Of a stretch of DNA of 64,000 nt, positions 1-10,962 are shown in pieces. The notes under the pieces are model-generated. The model saw only the letters and a program-made list of their open reading frames with translations. It did not search any database and had not been told where the DNA came from. How positions within the stretch are numbered: position 1 is the stretch's first letter; each line of letters begins with the position of its first letter. The DNA is taken from NCBI GenBank assembly GCA_002682825.1, contig NOKP01000004.1, positions 1,423,607 to 1,487,606 on the forward strand, written 5' to 3'. A program made the position numbers and the translations under genes. Source of the stretch: Neonectria sp. B-13 (lineage: Eukaryota; Ascomycota; Sordariomycetes; Hypocreales; Nectriaceae).

Positions 1-1700
1 AAGCTCGGGGTTTTGTTGTTATTGGGGAGGCTGGGCAGCTTGGCAACTTGGGTGCCCTAAGCCGGACAACTCTACAATGCGGGGACTCAACCCAGTCCAA
101 TGGATCGACTGCTTATGTCTCTCATTGCGGCTGCCGACCACTATTCGTGTCCGAGACTCCAGCCACCGACTCGGGATGAGTGGGCTGTAACAGACTGTGT
201 TATTGTGCTCCGTGCCTTCAGAAGCAGGAGCTGAAGGCGTCCGTTGCAGATGGCTTTCATCGTGGGCCAGCCAGAGCCCGCAACCGCCATCCACCGTTGA
301 AACCTCCAAACACGCCACGACCAGAAAGACTAGGCCTAGGGCAACCGGCGCTTCGATCGGAGCTTGGAAATAGAGTCGTGTCTGAGCACACCCGCAGCCT
401 GGCTTGGGCGGTTGCACTTTGCATCGGCTTCACAGGGGTACGATCACCGAATCCTCGTGAATCAGATCAGGTGGAGATGGTGGTGTGAATGCGCTGTGAA
501 TATGCTGTGTTTTCTCTGTCGAGGCCCGCCTCGCTAGAAGGTTGCGCTTCGAGGGCTTTGATAGCAGCCAGTCGTCTCCATCACTCCGGTCCTTTTTCCT
601 GGAGTCATGCTCGGATACAGGGTTAACGGGCATGGCAGCAAGCCCTGGCGAGCTGGACGTTAGTTGAAGCTGGGCCTAGACCTGGCTTGGCTGACGTGTC
701 TGACGTGTCACTGCCGCTGCAATTGAAGTCTCGTCCCCCGCCTGCAGAAGTGCAGATGCACCCTCCAAGATGGCAGCATGCAGCCATCAGCCGTGAGAGC
801 CTACGATGGACGAAGTAGGCTACGAAGTACGAAGGCGTAACTACTGACTGGAATAAAAACTGCTGTGACCAGATGGTCCCGGTACCTGCAAGATGGTGCC
901 TTGCCACCGTGCACGATGCGTGATTCCTCTCCACACCGTCGTCTATATTTATCCTCGGTGGACTGACGACTTTTTTCCCGCCCAAGTGATTGATCAACAA
1001 TGTGATGCTCACGTGTCTACTGTATGTAGGAATATCTGTGCAACTTTTGCTTGAGGTGGTGATGATGGCCGGAACTTCGGTGACTTACTTTTTTACCGGC
1101 ATAGGTATCCTTAGAATTGGCCGCCAACATACCTGCTTACTGTGGTATTCACATAACTTTATGTAGTACTTTGTGCGGCCACGCACCAAGCACCAAGCAG
1201 CATACTAAAAGTCAACGCTGCAATACCACCCAGTCCACACCTCCATCTTCTGACGCCAGTGTGACGATGCCACTAAATCATCTTTTAAGCACACGTCGTC
1301 CTTCTGCTTCTGCCGAGTCTGGTCAGTACCTAAGCCTCGGTTCACGTGACGCGTCTGTGGCTTGTGCTTGTCCCTTGTTGAGCCCGTGCCTTGCCAAGCT
1401 CTCTTGTTGTTGGTCCAGCTAGGCTTCGGCTGACTGATAATTGAAGGCTGACGAAACGGTCGCCCCATGCAGAGGCCACTTTCACATGATGAAGAAAGAC
1501 GGTCTATCCTCGTCTTCCATGTCAAACTGCTATCGGTGTGGATTTCGCATTTCGTCCCTGTCGTGAAGTGACTAAGTCGCTGCCAGGAGCCTCTTGAGAA
1601 GCTGCCTACGTAACCTCCAGCGACGCGTGCGTCTCTCCTCCATGCGCATTCCCTCCTCCGTCATCTTCAATGGTCCCCTGGCGATACCGACAGCCTCGTC
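1..1700. other. Left-edge intergenic region, no gene supported
   Basis: Several short open frames occur on both strands. None has a recognisable domain, conserved splice structure or sensible protein composition. The last few hundred bases (about 1200-1700) are presumably promoter and 5' leader of the dolichol kinase gene. No tRNA, repeat or transposon signature was seen. Confidence 0.5.
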
Positions 1701-4420
1701 ATGCCCGAGCATCTTAGCCACGAGTCGCTGAATGCTCTCGACCCCGACGAACAGCAGCGCCTCAGAACCCTCTCGCGATCTCCCCACCCGTACCACCACC
1801 AGAATACCGACCTCCCCCACCCCTCCGACCGCTTCGCTCGACCCAACGGCTCCGCGCACACGGCCAAACAGGACAATGGCGGGGACTTTCTGTCACCCAC
1901 AGCGTACCCTTCCCTCGCCAAGGACTCGCCACAGACCAGCGACAGCGGGTCCGAGGCCGACGATGAACACTTCTGGAAGGGCCTGCCTGCGCCCAAGGCC
2001 AAGCCTCACAAAGGGCTGAGAGGTTTCAATGAGCCCCTCTCTGGGTCTTCAACGCCGTTGCCTTCACCCATCGCGCTGGAGCCACATGGCCCGCGGCTCG
2101 TGGACAAGACATTCGCAACTGATGGCATGTCAGAACCTCGCCGAGTGTTCGATGCCATCCGCCGTAAGAAGGTGGTTGTGCGACGAGCGACCGAGGCTGG
2201 TATTGTCCTAGCTCTAGGCATCATGGTTGCTTCGAACCCTGGAGTGTCGCGATTATTACATGTCTGGGGACGAGGTATGTAGCTTCCCTCTCATGTCTCA
2301 TGATGGGCGTCGTCTAACACGTTGCAGACATCAAACTTCTTGGTCTTTCTTATGCCGGCGTTCTCATTCTTTACCCCCTCCGAGTAATCGTCTCCGCGTA
2401 CCGAAATCGCCGCCCTTCACGACGGATCCCCCTCGAACTTCCCGCGACTTTCGACCCCGCGCCTCTATTGTACCCTCCTGCGATCACGTTGTTCGTATCG
2501 CTCCTCGTTTCGACAAATAGCCCTGCAGGGGTACTCCCCAACATCATTCTGAGTATCTGCTCAATCCCCCAGAAGCTCGTCCCGAAAGTCGATCCGTATG
2601 CCACATACGATGTTGTTTTCTGGGCTCTCACTTGTCTGCCCTTAATCTGGGACTCTGCATACAAGGATCGCCTACCATCCAACCACCAGCTCTCATTGTT
2701 ATCAGAGGAGACGCTTGTGCTACTATACCCTTTACATCAGACGCTCTGTGTAGTGTTGCATCATCTGACCACAACTAGCCTGTTGACAGCCGAGCTCCAG
2801 CTCTTGTCGGTTGCCCTCATCAACGTCTTGCTTCTGGCCTCTTCGCCCCAGGCCCAGGTTCTCAAGGCGCTTCTCTGGGGAGGCGGCTTGGGCTTACTTC
2901 TGTTCTGCGCTCCCGTTATCAGGTGGGGTATCGCCCTTGCAAGGGTCCCAAAATGGCGGTTCCGAAAAGTCTCAAGCTCTCAAAACGTACCCGTATTGAA
3001 TAGGCTTGCCCACTTCCTATCCCTACGGCGTATGAAGAATGAGCTGCTAGGCTCGAATTTCGAAGATGCCACTTATGACACTCCGGGATCGTCAGAAGAC
3101 GAAACAGGCCCGTTGATGTTCAAGAGGCCGTCAAAAGTCCAAACGTTTGGACCTGGCGAGGCATCACCCGGTGCTGACAGCCTCCCCTCCTCCCCCACAG
3201 CAGGCGAGACTGCTTTTGCGAATGGAAATTCTTTCATGCGAAGACATACACTGCCCTACATTGACAACGTGGTTCGTCGTAATGCGACACATACTCCTTC
3301 TGGACGGAGGAAGCGGGCCACTTCAATGTCAGTACGGCCGTTCTTCAAACTGACGCAGACTGAAGCGACTATGAGAAAGTGGCTCTATGCTTCATATGTA
3401 TACGCGAGTATTCTGTCGATTGCGTTGCTAGGTGTTCGCGCATATCTACAGAAGTTTGCTTTCAATGGCAATGAGCCCATCGGCTGGGCGTTGGGCTATC
3501 TCTTTGGCGACCTACCTTGGTTCAGATTCCAAGTTGTCCATGCCAACTTGGAGAGATGGATTTGTCTTCCCGCACGATCACATGGCGACGAACCCCAGTG
3601 CCATCTGGGTTGGGTACAGCATGTTCGTCACAATGATTTTGGAGAAGCAAACACGCGACTGCTAGTCAGCGTGTATTTGCTCGTCATTCTTGTGGTCGGC
3701 CTACTGGTCGTCTTCCGTCTAAAAGACATTTACGAAGTCGACACACGGCGGAAGGTCTTCCATTTCATGATGGTGGGCATGTTTCTTCCGACAACCTTTG
3801 TCGACCCAACTTATGCAGCCTTGGCGCTTTCTCTTGTCCTGGCAGTCTTCCTGCTTCTTGATCTGCTGAGAGCAAGCCAGCTGCCTCCCCTATCCAAGCC
3901 AATCGCCTCCTTTCTCGCACCATACGTCGACGGCAGGGACTTCCGAGGCCCTGTCGTCATTTCTCACATATTCCTCCTCATCGGTTGCGCCATTCCCCTC
4001 TGGTTGGCCCTCGCCTCTCTTCCTCGGACCGGGTCCGGCTATCTTGCCGGATGGGAGGTTCCCACCAGAGACGTTAGCATGGTCTCCGGTGTTATCTGCG
4101 TCGGCCTCGGAGACGCGGCCGCCTCCCTCATCGGCCGCCGTTACGGACGCAGGAAATGGCTCTGGGGTGGGGGCAAGAGCCTCGAAGGCAGTGTCGCATT
4201 CGCCGCGGCTGTCTTTGCCGGCATCGCTGCCACAGGCTTCTGGCTCCGGATCGGCGGCTGGCCCGCCACCGACGAGCAGACCAGCCTCTTCACGAGCGCC
4301 CGGAATGCCGGGATGTGTGCCTCGATGGCGAGTCTTACGGAGACCGTCCTGACGGGCGGGAACGATAATGTCATAGTGCCAGTGGTCCTCTGGACATGTG
4401 TAAAAAGCCTTGGGATTTGA
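1701..4420 (+). CDS. SEC59: Dolichol kinase (SEC59 family)
   Basis: CTP-dependent kinase that makes dolichyl phosphate in the ER membrane, the lipid carrier for N-glycosylation, O-mannosylation and GPI anchors. Two exons, 1701-2274 and 2328-4420, join in frame across a 53-nt GTATGT...CAG intron to give 888 residues. The first ~190 residues are polar and low in complexity (S/P-rich). The remainder has many hydrophobic segments, as expected of a polytopic ER enzyme. The C-terminal kinase region (about 770-820) carries the CTP-binding signature: VGLGDAAASLIGRRYG followed by GGGKSLEGS. A conserved ..DTRRKVFHFMMVGMF segment lies upstream. It is longer than yeast Sec59 (about 520 aa), as is usual in filamentous fungi. 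The gene is convergent with ORC2. Family assignment is firm; the N-terminal start is the first ATG of the long frame and less certain. Confidence 0.9.
2275..2327 (+). other. Intron 1 of dolichol kinase gene
   Basis: 53 nt, GTATGT donor and TTGCAG acceptor with an upstream CTAACAC branch-like site. Removal joins ..GRG to ..ACATC as Gly-Arg-Asp-Ile and opens the long downstream frame. Confidence 0.85.
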
Positions 4421-4775
4421 TACAGCGGCGGCGACGGCTACGGCAACGGCGGCGTTTTGGGGTGGTCCTGGGTCTGGTCAGACAAACAAAGATATGCGGC
4501 CGATGGCCCTATAGAGACGAATGAATGCTCATGACAATTTGTGATATAAAGTCGGGCTTCGGTGTCCGGATTGTACATACAGTACTCCGCTGATACCCCT
4601 CGAGTTAATAAAGATTCACGAGCCATGCCTTAGACCCAGCTCAAGAAGTAACTCCTCTTTGAAGCAGATTGCGAGACAACACCGTATATCCCATGTTGTA
4701 CAATTATGTCTATTGTGTGCTCCCATCAGAAACCCTCTGATTCTATTTAGTCTTACATATTGATAGGTCATCATG
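4421..4775. other. Intergenic region between convergent 3' ends
   Basis: Stretch between the dolichol kinase stop and the ORC2 stop. It is rather AT-rich towards 4650-4770 and would contain both 3' UTRs and polyadenylation sites. No gene seen. Confidence 0.5.
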
Positions 4776-6574
4776 TCATGCCGTGAGGTCTTCTAATATC
4801 GCTTCCAGCTCGTCCCTCCTGAACGGAAGACTCAGTAGTTCCGTTCCAAGAGGATCTTTCATGCTTGTAATGATTTGATGGTCGTGGAATCTAGAAATAG
4901 TCAGCACCAACTCCAAAGGTTAATTTGCAGGGATCAAACTCACTCTTTCAGCAGGGTGCGGAACGCCATCTCAGAACTGCAGATGAATTCCTCAACCGCC
5001 TTGTTGTACAGCATGCGGTACTCGACTCCTGTCGGCTCGTCGCCCGTCCCGGCCCCTTCCTCCTCCATGGCGAGGATGACTTCCATGACAAGCAGGCTGA
5101 ACAATTTCTTAGCGTTCTCGGGCAAACTGCGCAGGACGAACGCCACACCCTCCCGGCCATTAACACGGTGGGCGTTGCGGCCCAGCAGCTCGTGGACCTC
5201 GTCGACGACGTCGAGCTCGACGGCATACGGCGCAAAGGTGGTGCAGTCGTGGAAGACGAAGTTGAAGGAAGACCGCACGCCAATATCCCACAGCAGCGAA
5301 AAGTCGGGCGTATCGGCGGAGCATACGACCTGGACCTGTGGGTGGGCAGCGAGCTGGGCGAGGGCGACGTGGTAGCCGGGCTTGCGCAGGGGGGTCGCGT
5401 CAATGGAGTTAATGACGAGGGTGAGGGTCATGTCGGTGGTGGCCAGCTGGGAGATGATGGACTGGACCATGGTTGGGGGCTGGGCAAGGGGGATTCTCTG
5501 TGTGGGATCTATGGCGTTTCCGACATTGCTGAGGATCTCTCGCATGGTTGTTGTGTGGGCGTAACCGTTGACGATGACAATCTTGTCGCCCTTGGCCGCC
5601 CTCCTGCGGGAATGTAAATGGGCCGCGAGTTTGTGTAGCAACTTCCTCTTGGAGCCAAATCCGTAAAGACACACGCCAAAGCCCTGCGATATCTCAAACG
5701 TCCACTGGGGGAACGACTCGGCGTGCAAGCTCTCCAGATACTCGATGTCCGCGGCATGGCGATCCGGGGTGTCCTTGACGATGGTAAAATACTCCTCGTG
5801 AGAGAGGAGAACCAAAGACCCAAATGTATTGTTGGAGGTCTTTGGGCGCCCGGGCTTGTTATGTGCAAAGTACAGCTCGTGGGGTGGCAGGTCGCGAGGG
5901 GGTGTTGGAGATCGGACCTTTCGAGGTCGTCCTTTGCGCCGAGGTGTCTTGGACGGCGTTGCAGCTTCATCAACCGCCGAAGTGTCCGCCGTGGTTGCGC
6001 CGTCGCCCCCCTCGAGATCTCCGTCTTCCTCATCTTCGCTCGAGTCGATAATTTGTCTCGGGAGATTGCCATTGTCTTCCTCGTCCGTCAGCTCATCGCC
6101 AACCACATGCTCTATGTAGGCTCTTGCGCTCTTCCTCCGAGCCGATTGATCTGCCGCCTGTCGTAGCGGAGTGAGTCCAGTCACGCCGCTTGTCTTTTTT
6201 GTCGGGGTCGCGAAATTTGCGGTACGGCTTGCCTTGGGCGTGGGAGTATCCCCATTCACGACGGGCTTCGCTTTGGGTGGCCGCCCTCGGCGCCGTGGTG
6301 TCGGTTTCGGTGTATCGTCATCCTGCAAGGGAGAGCCCGCAATGGCGATTGGTATGCTCTCTACCACGTCTGCTGTTATGCTCTGAGCCTGGCTGTCTGA
6401 CTCGGTGTCATCGGTCGTGGGCGAGTAGCGAGCTGAGCGTTGTCGCTTTGTAGGCGTCGTCTCGAGGTCCGACTCTGGGATAGCTTCTAGCTCCTGATGG
6501 CTCCGTTTTCGCAGGAGTCTGGGCTCGTCTTCTTGCTGCGGCACGTCGAGTTGAGCCTTTTTCCTGGGTGGCAT
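4776..6574 (-). CDS. ORC2: Origin recognition complex subunit 2 (ORC2)
   Basis: Subunit of the ORC hexamer that marks replication origins and loads the MCM helicase in the nucleus. Two exons on the minus strand: 6574-4944 and 4890-4776, separated by a 53-nt GTGAGT...CTAG intron. The spliced product is 581 residues. The first ~230 residues are charged and disordered, with repeated basic patches and RRGRPPK / RRKGRPRK AT-hook-like motifs around 90-100 and 210-220. The AAA+-like core follows, with FGVCLYGFGSKRKLLHKL near residue 300. Exon 2 supplies the family-typical C-terminal winged-helix end: FHDHQIITSM.. then LPFRRDELEAILEDL. Without splicing the frame stops 38 residues early, just after TLLKE, so the intron is needed for a normal end. 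It is divergent from GEP4 with 263 bp between the start codons. Confidence 0.92.
4891..4943 (-). other. 3'-proximal intron of ORC2
   Basis: 53-nt intron, GTGAGT donor, GCTGAC branch-like site and CTAG acceptor on the minus strand. Its removal restores 38 conserved C-terminal residues; retention gives an immediate TGA. Confidence 0.85.
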
Positions 6575-6837
6575 ATTGACTGATTAGAGCTCCAAACTGC
6601 TGTAGGGACCGTCCGAGTTAGTTGACCTTCACTGTACAGGGTTGGCGACGGTGGCAAGGAGGAAAGATGCCGTCGCGCTGAGACGCGTGCAGCTAAATTG
6701 AATGTGGCGCACGGTGGCGCATGTTCTGAGGCGCGAGCTTCAGCGCCTGTGGGTGCCGCTAAGCTCCGACGTCAGTTCAAGTCAAGTCCCTGCTCGTGAA
6801 CCTCCCAATTTCGTTGCAACAGATTAACGGAGACGAA
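6575..6837. promoter_or_regulatory. Shared divergent promoter region of ORC2 and GEP4
   Basis: Only 263 bp separate the two start codons, so both 5' UTRs and core promoters must lie here. No TATA box is evident. The region contains GC-rich GGCGC-type repeats around 6690-6740 (GGTGGCGC, GGCGCGAGC). The bidirectional role is inferred from geometry alone. Confidence 0.45.
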
Positions 6838-7597
6838 ATGAATCTGAATCTTTCTGCGTCGTTAAATATCACACGGCTCTTCTTTAAGCCAAGCCTGTGC
6901 CTCCCTCATCACACTGTAGCGACATTCAATGACCTCCCAATCCCCCTGGACAAGGTCTTTCAGAAGAATGGCCGGAAAGCAGATATCAAGGCTGTCGTTT
7001 TAGACAAAGACGATTGCTTTGCGTATCCTGACAGCAAAGAAGTATACGGACCATACAAGGTGCAAAGTCTCCTGGATCGAACATCGCTCTTCTCCACGCA
7101 GTACTAACGACTCGTTACCAGGCTCACTTTGAGGAGCTCAAGGCGGCATACCCTGGACGACGGCTCCTGGTAGTATCCAACACAGCCGGTGCCTCCTCGT
7201 GGGATAAAGACCTCAAGCAAGCCAATGAAGTAGAGAAGAACACGGAAGTCGCGGTGTTGTCCCACGCCATCAAGAAGCCAGGTTGTGGTGAGGAAATCAT
7301 GGACTACTTCAGGAAACACCCTGAGACCGGAGTAACCCACCCATCGCAAATTGCAGTCGTTGGAGACAGATTGACCACAGACATGATGTTGGCGAACATG
7401 ATGGGCGGGTGGGGTTTCTGGGTCAGAGACGGCGTGGTACCCTTGGAGAAAAAGAGCGTGGTGAGTAACAGTCGCCATCATCGCTTTCAACGCAAACTGA
7501 CAGACCCTAGTTTTCAAGGACGGAGCGTCATCTGGCCTCGTTCTTGCTTGCGAGAGGTTGCGCACCTCCTGAACCTCGCAGCATCTTTGAAGAGTAA
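6838..7597 (+). CDS. GEP4: Mitochondrial phosphatidylglycerophosphatase (GEP4 family)
   Basis: HAD-superfamily phosphatase that converts phosphatidylglycerophosphate to phosphatidylglycerol in the inner mitochondrial membrane, a step in cardiolipin synthesis. Three exons (6838-7059, 7122-7460, 7511-7597) give 215 residues, close to the family norm. Seen in the sequence: N-terminal NLNLSASLNITRLFFKPSL.. typical of Gep4; HAD motif I as VVLDKDDCF near residue 60; a Lys/Gly region in IKKPGCGEEIM; and motif III-type VVGDRLTTDM. Intron 1 has a perfect TACTAAC branch site. Intron 2 must be removed to reach the conserved tail ERHLASFLL..PPEPRSIFEE. An upstream in-frame non-ATG extension exists, but the ATG at 6838 matches the family start. 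Confidence 0.92.
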
Positions 7598-8079
7598 CTG
7601 TAATCAACGTACAATGACTGCCGTCGTCCGTGTTTGGGGATGATGGCAGGCGTTGCTAGAGGACAAACCACAACCCCACCGTGTGAATCACCACGACAAA
7701 CGCTTCGCCAACACAGCAACGAGGAGTTGGCCGAGACCACCTGCACCTCAATATTGCTCGTGACTGCGAAAGCGATCGCTTAGAAGACTGAATCACTCTT
7801 CTCAATGCAACATTCCACGTTGCACCAACTCCTATAAAACCCGTTCGTCCTGAACATCCAGGTCAATACCGAAGAATTCAAACAGACCCTCTGAATAAAC
7901 GACCCGTTCCATGGTACCTCCATATTCTGTCATCCCTTCTCCTATTTAGTTCCAGTTCCTCGCCACACACTTCCCCGAGATCTTACCTTCTCACAAGTCC
8001 CCTGGACACCCTCTTTCTCTGCTCCAAGTAGCCTCCTGCTCTGTTCTGCACGCCTTGCCCGGCACTCAACGTCACCACC
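7598..8079. other. Intergenic region, promoter of the 8080 gene
   Basis: No coding frame supported. The stretch 7900-8070 is pyrimidine-rich (CT tracts such as CCTTCTC, CTCTTTCTCTGCTCC), a common feature just upstream of highly or constitutively transcribed fungal genes. Confidence 0.4.
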
Positions 8080-9848
8080 ATGGGCGGCAAGGTCTGGTCC
8101 GAAGAAGAGGAGCGGGCCTTCTGGGAGATCGTCGTCCCCCAGTCTTGCGTTGCGGCAAAGGCTCCGGCTCAGTCGATGGATTGGGGACAATGCGCTGGAC
8201 TGATGCAAGACATCATGGGCTCCAATGCTCGTCGCGAGTATTCGTACACATCGCTGTGTAGGCACTCTCATGTTAGAGGTGAATCGCACTAACATCCCCC
8301 AGACGAGCACCACTATCAGAGCGTCAACTTCGGACCCAAGTCTCACGTAGGGAAGAAGCTCCTGGAAAGATACCTGCGGGAAGTCGGTACGTGGTGCACA
8401 TTGCCCCTGCAGCTTTCAGATACTAACCGATATCAGAGTGGTATAAGCACAACACCACACCTTGTCCTGCTACCCCTCCTGGCCAGGAACATGCGAACAA
8501 TGAAGAGAACGAGGACTTGCTTGAGATCATTCTTGCAAAGGATCCTGCTGCAAAGGCCTTTCTCCGAAACAAGTCGCTTGATCAAGCCCGTGGCCGACCC
8601 CGCGAAATCCAGCCGGCCCCTGCTGCATTTGGAGGATATGCTGTCAACGGCGGAGTCGGAAACCAGCTGAACCCAGCTGGAAACTCCCTCCCCAGCGGTC
8701 CTCCACCAGCGGCTCGCACTCGGCCGAGCAACCTTAGACCATTGGCTCCCAAGGGTCTTGTTCCTATTAAACCGGCGCCTCAGCGCCAGTATCAACCTGG
8801 ACAGGCTTCCTCGGCGTCCAATGCGCCTGTTTTTGTGGACTCAGGTCCTCAGAATGGGTACAGCACTGGGCCAGATATGTCGAACATCGACCCTGCCCTG
8901 ATGGCCGGCGTTGAGATGAACCATTCGATCTCCCGTCGTCAAAATGGGTACTACCGCACTGGACAAGATATGTCGAACATTGACCCTGCTCTGATGTCCG
9001 GTGTCGAGATGAACCATTCTGTGTCATCGCCTCAGCATGGATATCACCGCAATGGGCAAGATATGTCGAACATTGACCCTGCTCTCTTCGCTGGCGTCAG
9101 TATCACTCATCCTGCACCCCCGCCTGATATCATGCCTGGGTTGTCGAGGTCGATTTCTTCGACTTCTTCTACAGCTGGTAGTGCCAGTTCTGAGGGCACT
9201 GCAGCCAGGCGATATCGACCTCTTGCCCCCGCTCCTGCTCCCGGGTCCGCTCTGGGAGTGGGCGGAGCCATGAGCCGCGAGGCTCAACAAGCACAGGCCC
9301 GGCTGGACAAAGTTGGTGGCAAGCGGCAATTTGGGTTCGATCATGATGGACCCCAATCGCCCCCTAAGCGGCCAACCCTCGATATACACCATGAAGGGTA
9401 CCAGACCTACGAACCCCAGCTCCGACCTCAGACCCAGACCCAGGCACAGACCCAGCCCCAGCAGCAGACCCAGACCCAGGCACATACCCAGCCCCAGCAG
9501 CAGACTCACTGGCAGCGCATGGGTTTTCGTGACGAGCGCAACAGACAGGTAGTCACTTATGGCCGCACGAACGATAGCCAGTACCAGAGAATCCGGGTCC
9601 GCCACGACCCACAGACTCACCATGCTGTCGAAGACCCTCATCAGTATACTGGTATTCCGTCCTACGAGACCCCAGAGGTTCACCGTGTGACGCGGCAAGT
9701 CAGCGAACCCAGATACCGCCCGCTGGCACCGGCTCCTCCTCGTGCCCAAGATTCCGGAAACGGATTGCAGAATGAGGAGCACCCAGGGCAGTACAGACGC
9801 CTTCGACCCCGACCTCGCAAGGCCCCAGCCTTCAACAACTTGATTTGA
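8080..9848 (+). CDS. Unrecognised repeat-containing protein with W-rich N-terminal domain
   Basis: I do not recognise the family. Three exons (8080-8257, 8303-8386, 8437-9848) give 557 residues in one continuous frame. Residues 1-95 look folded: KVWSEEEERAFWEIVVPQS, then YTSLYEHHYQSVNFGPKSH and a short helix ending REVEWYKH. The spacing of Trp and acidic residues resembles Myb/SANT-like DNA-binding modules, but this is a guess. The rest looks disordered and rich in P, Q, R and G. It holds three tandem ~31-residue repeats (core GQDMSNIDPAL.[AS]GV) at about 8850-9125, a Q/T-rich stretch at 9429-9510, and at least three copies of an RPLAP motif. The C-terminus is basic (RRLRPRPRKAPAF). A nuclear role is plausible only by composition. 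Confidence 0.8.
8850..9125 (+). repeat. Three tandem ~91-93 bp coding repeats
   Basis: Three consecutive copies encode a unit of about 30-31 residues beginning Q-[NH]-G-Y and containing DMSNIDPAL[MF]. Copies 1 and 2 also share GVEMNHS; copy 3 is more diverged after GV. Nucleotide identity is high in the core (ATATGTCGAACATYGACCC), which suggests recent or homogenised duplication. Confidence 0.9.
9429..9500 (+). repeat. 36-bp direct duplication in Q/T-rich coding tract
   Basis: Positions 9429-9464 and 9465-9500 are the same 36-nt unit with a single G-to-T difference. The unit itself is built of CAGACC/CAGGCA hexamers coding Gln-Thr/Gln-Ala/Gln-Pro. It is a slippage-prone low-complexity stretch inside the unrecognised gene. 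Confidence 0.9.
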
Positions 9849-10320
9849 GGATGAAAAGCAGGGGAGTGTGTAGGTAGAATGCGACTCACACGGCTTCAGT
9901 TCTCAGGAAGCTCACATCTAAGTGAGCAGTAGGTGATGACTGGTGAAAGCTTCAAAGGGATGGGATAGGGTCAAATTCCAAGCATTATTTGATTCAGCAT
10001 GTTAGATAAAACATTCCTCTCCATATTCCTCTTCGATCGCATTGTAGCACGGTGCACGATATTGGTGAAAGTAGCATGCAACGGTACATCTAGACTACGG
10101 CGACCCCAAACCTGGAAAACGCCAAGCCGGGAGGGTGGGGCCGCCAGGTCCGTTGCCGCCCCGGAAAGGCGGTGGCCTAGGGCAGAAACAATCCTCCAAA
10201 GATTTCCTGGAGTCCGTCCATCTGGGTCCATTTGGCCGCAACCGCAATCGCAACCGCGCGCAGCCAAAACCACGATACCCTCGACTCGACTGTCCCTCTC
10301 TCCTCCTCCCCGACGCCACA
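9849..10320. other. Intergenic region between the 8080 gene and TIM22
   Basis: 3' region of the upstream gene followed by the TIM22 promoter. The stretch 10100-10260 is GC-rich. Immediately before the TIM22 start lies a pyrimidine tract (CTCTCTCCTCCTCCCC). No gene seen. Confidence 0.4.
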
Positions 10321-10962
10321 ATGAACTCGCCTCCGACCAGTGTCCCCGGCACGATGCCCCCGCTTGGTGGTGGCCAGGACCCCGGCGTCAAGGCCGTACG
10401 TCTTGCGCAGCGTTCCCCCCACATTTGCCATCGGCCCAGCTAACGATGACGGTTGACAGGTCCAATCTGCTATGGAGTCTTGCATGGGCAAGTCAGTCAT
10501 GTCCGGAGTCATGGGCTTCGGCATGGGTGGTCTCTTTGGAATGTTCATGGCCTCCGTAAGCCTTCACCTGGTTCGCTTCTGGCGTGCGCAACCGCTAACT
10601 TGCCACCGCAGATGTCCTACGATACTCCCTTCCACACAGCCGGCCCAGGCCAACCACAGACCATGGTCACGTCGCTTCCCCTCAAGCAGCAGCTCAAGAT
10701 CGGCTTCAAGGATATGGGCACGAAATCGTTCTCGATGGCCAAGAACTTTGGCAAGGTCGGCGCTCTCTACTCGGGCATCGAATGCGGCATCGAGGGTCTG
10801 CGGGCGAAAAACGACATTCCCAACGCCGTCGCCGCGGGCTGTGTCACTGGCGGCGTCCTGGCCAAGAACGCTGGCCCTCAAGCTGCTGTCGGCGGTTGCC
10901 TGGCTTTCGCGGCGTTCAGTGCAGCAATCGAGGTCTACATGCGACAGCCCAAGGAAGAGTAG
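10321..10962 (+). CDS. TIM22: Mitochondrial inner-membrane translocase subunit TIM22
   Basis: Channel subunit of the TIM22 complex, which inserts multi-spanning carrier proteins into the inner mitochondrial membrane. Three exons (10321-10395, 10460-10555, 10612-10962) give 173 residues, usual for the family. Visible hallmarks: a conserved Cys in [20 protein letters not shown], a Gly-rich first membrane segment, [19 protein letters not shown] with the second conserved Cys, and [18 protein letters not shown], the Tim17/22/23 signature. Both introns are phase 0. The N-terminus is Pro/Gly-rich without a presequence, as expected for Tim22. Confidence 0.95.

Noticed and set aside
8850..9125. Possible CRISPR-like array
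   Set aside because: The repeats are directly adjacent, in frame and protein-coding, with no spacers.
9024..9782. 252-codon minus-strand open frame
   Set aside because: Antisense shadow of the repeat-containing gene; its repeated LGLGLCLG is the complement of the Q/T tract.
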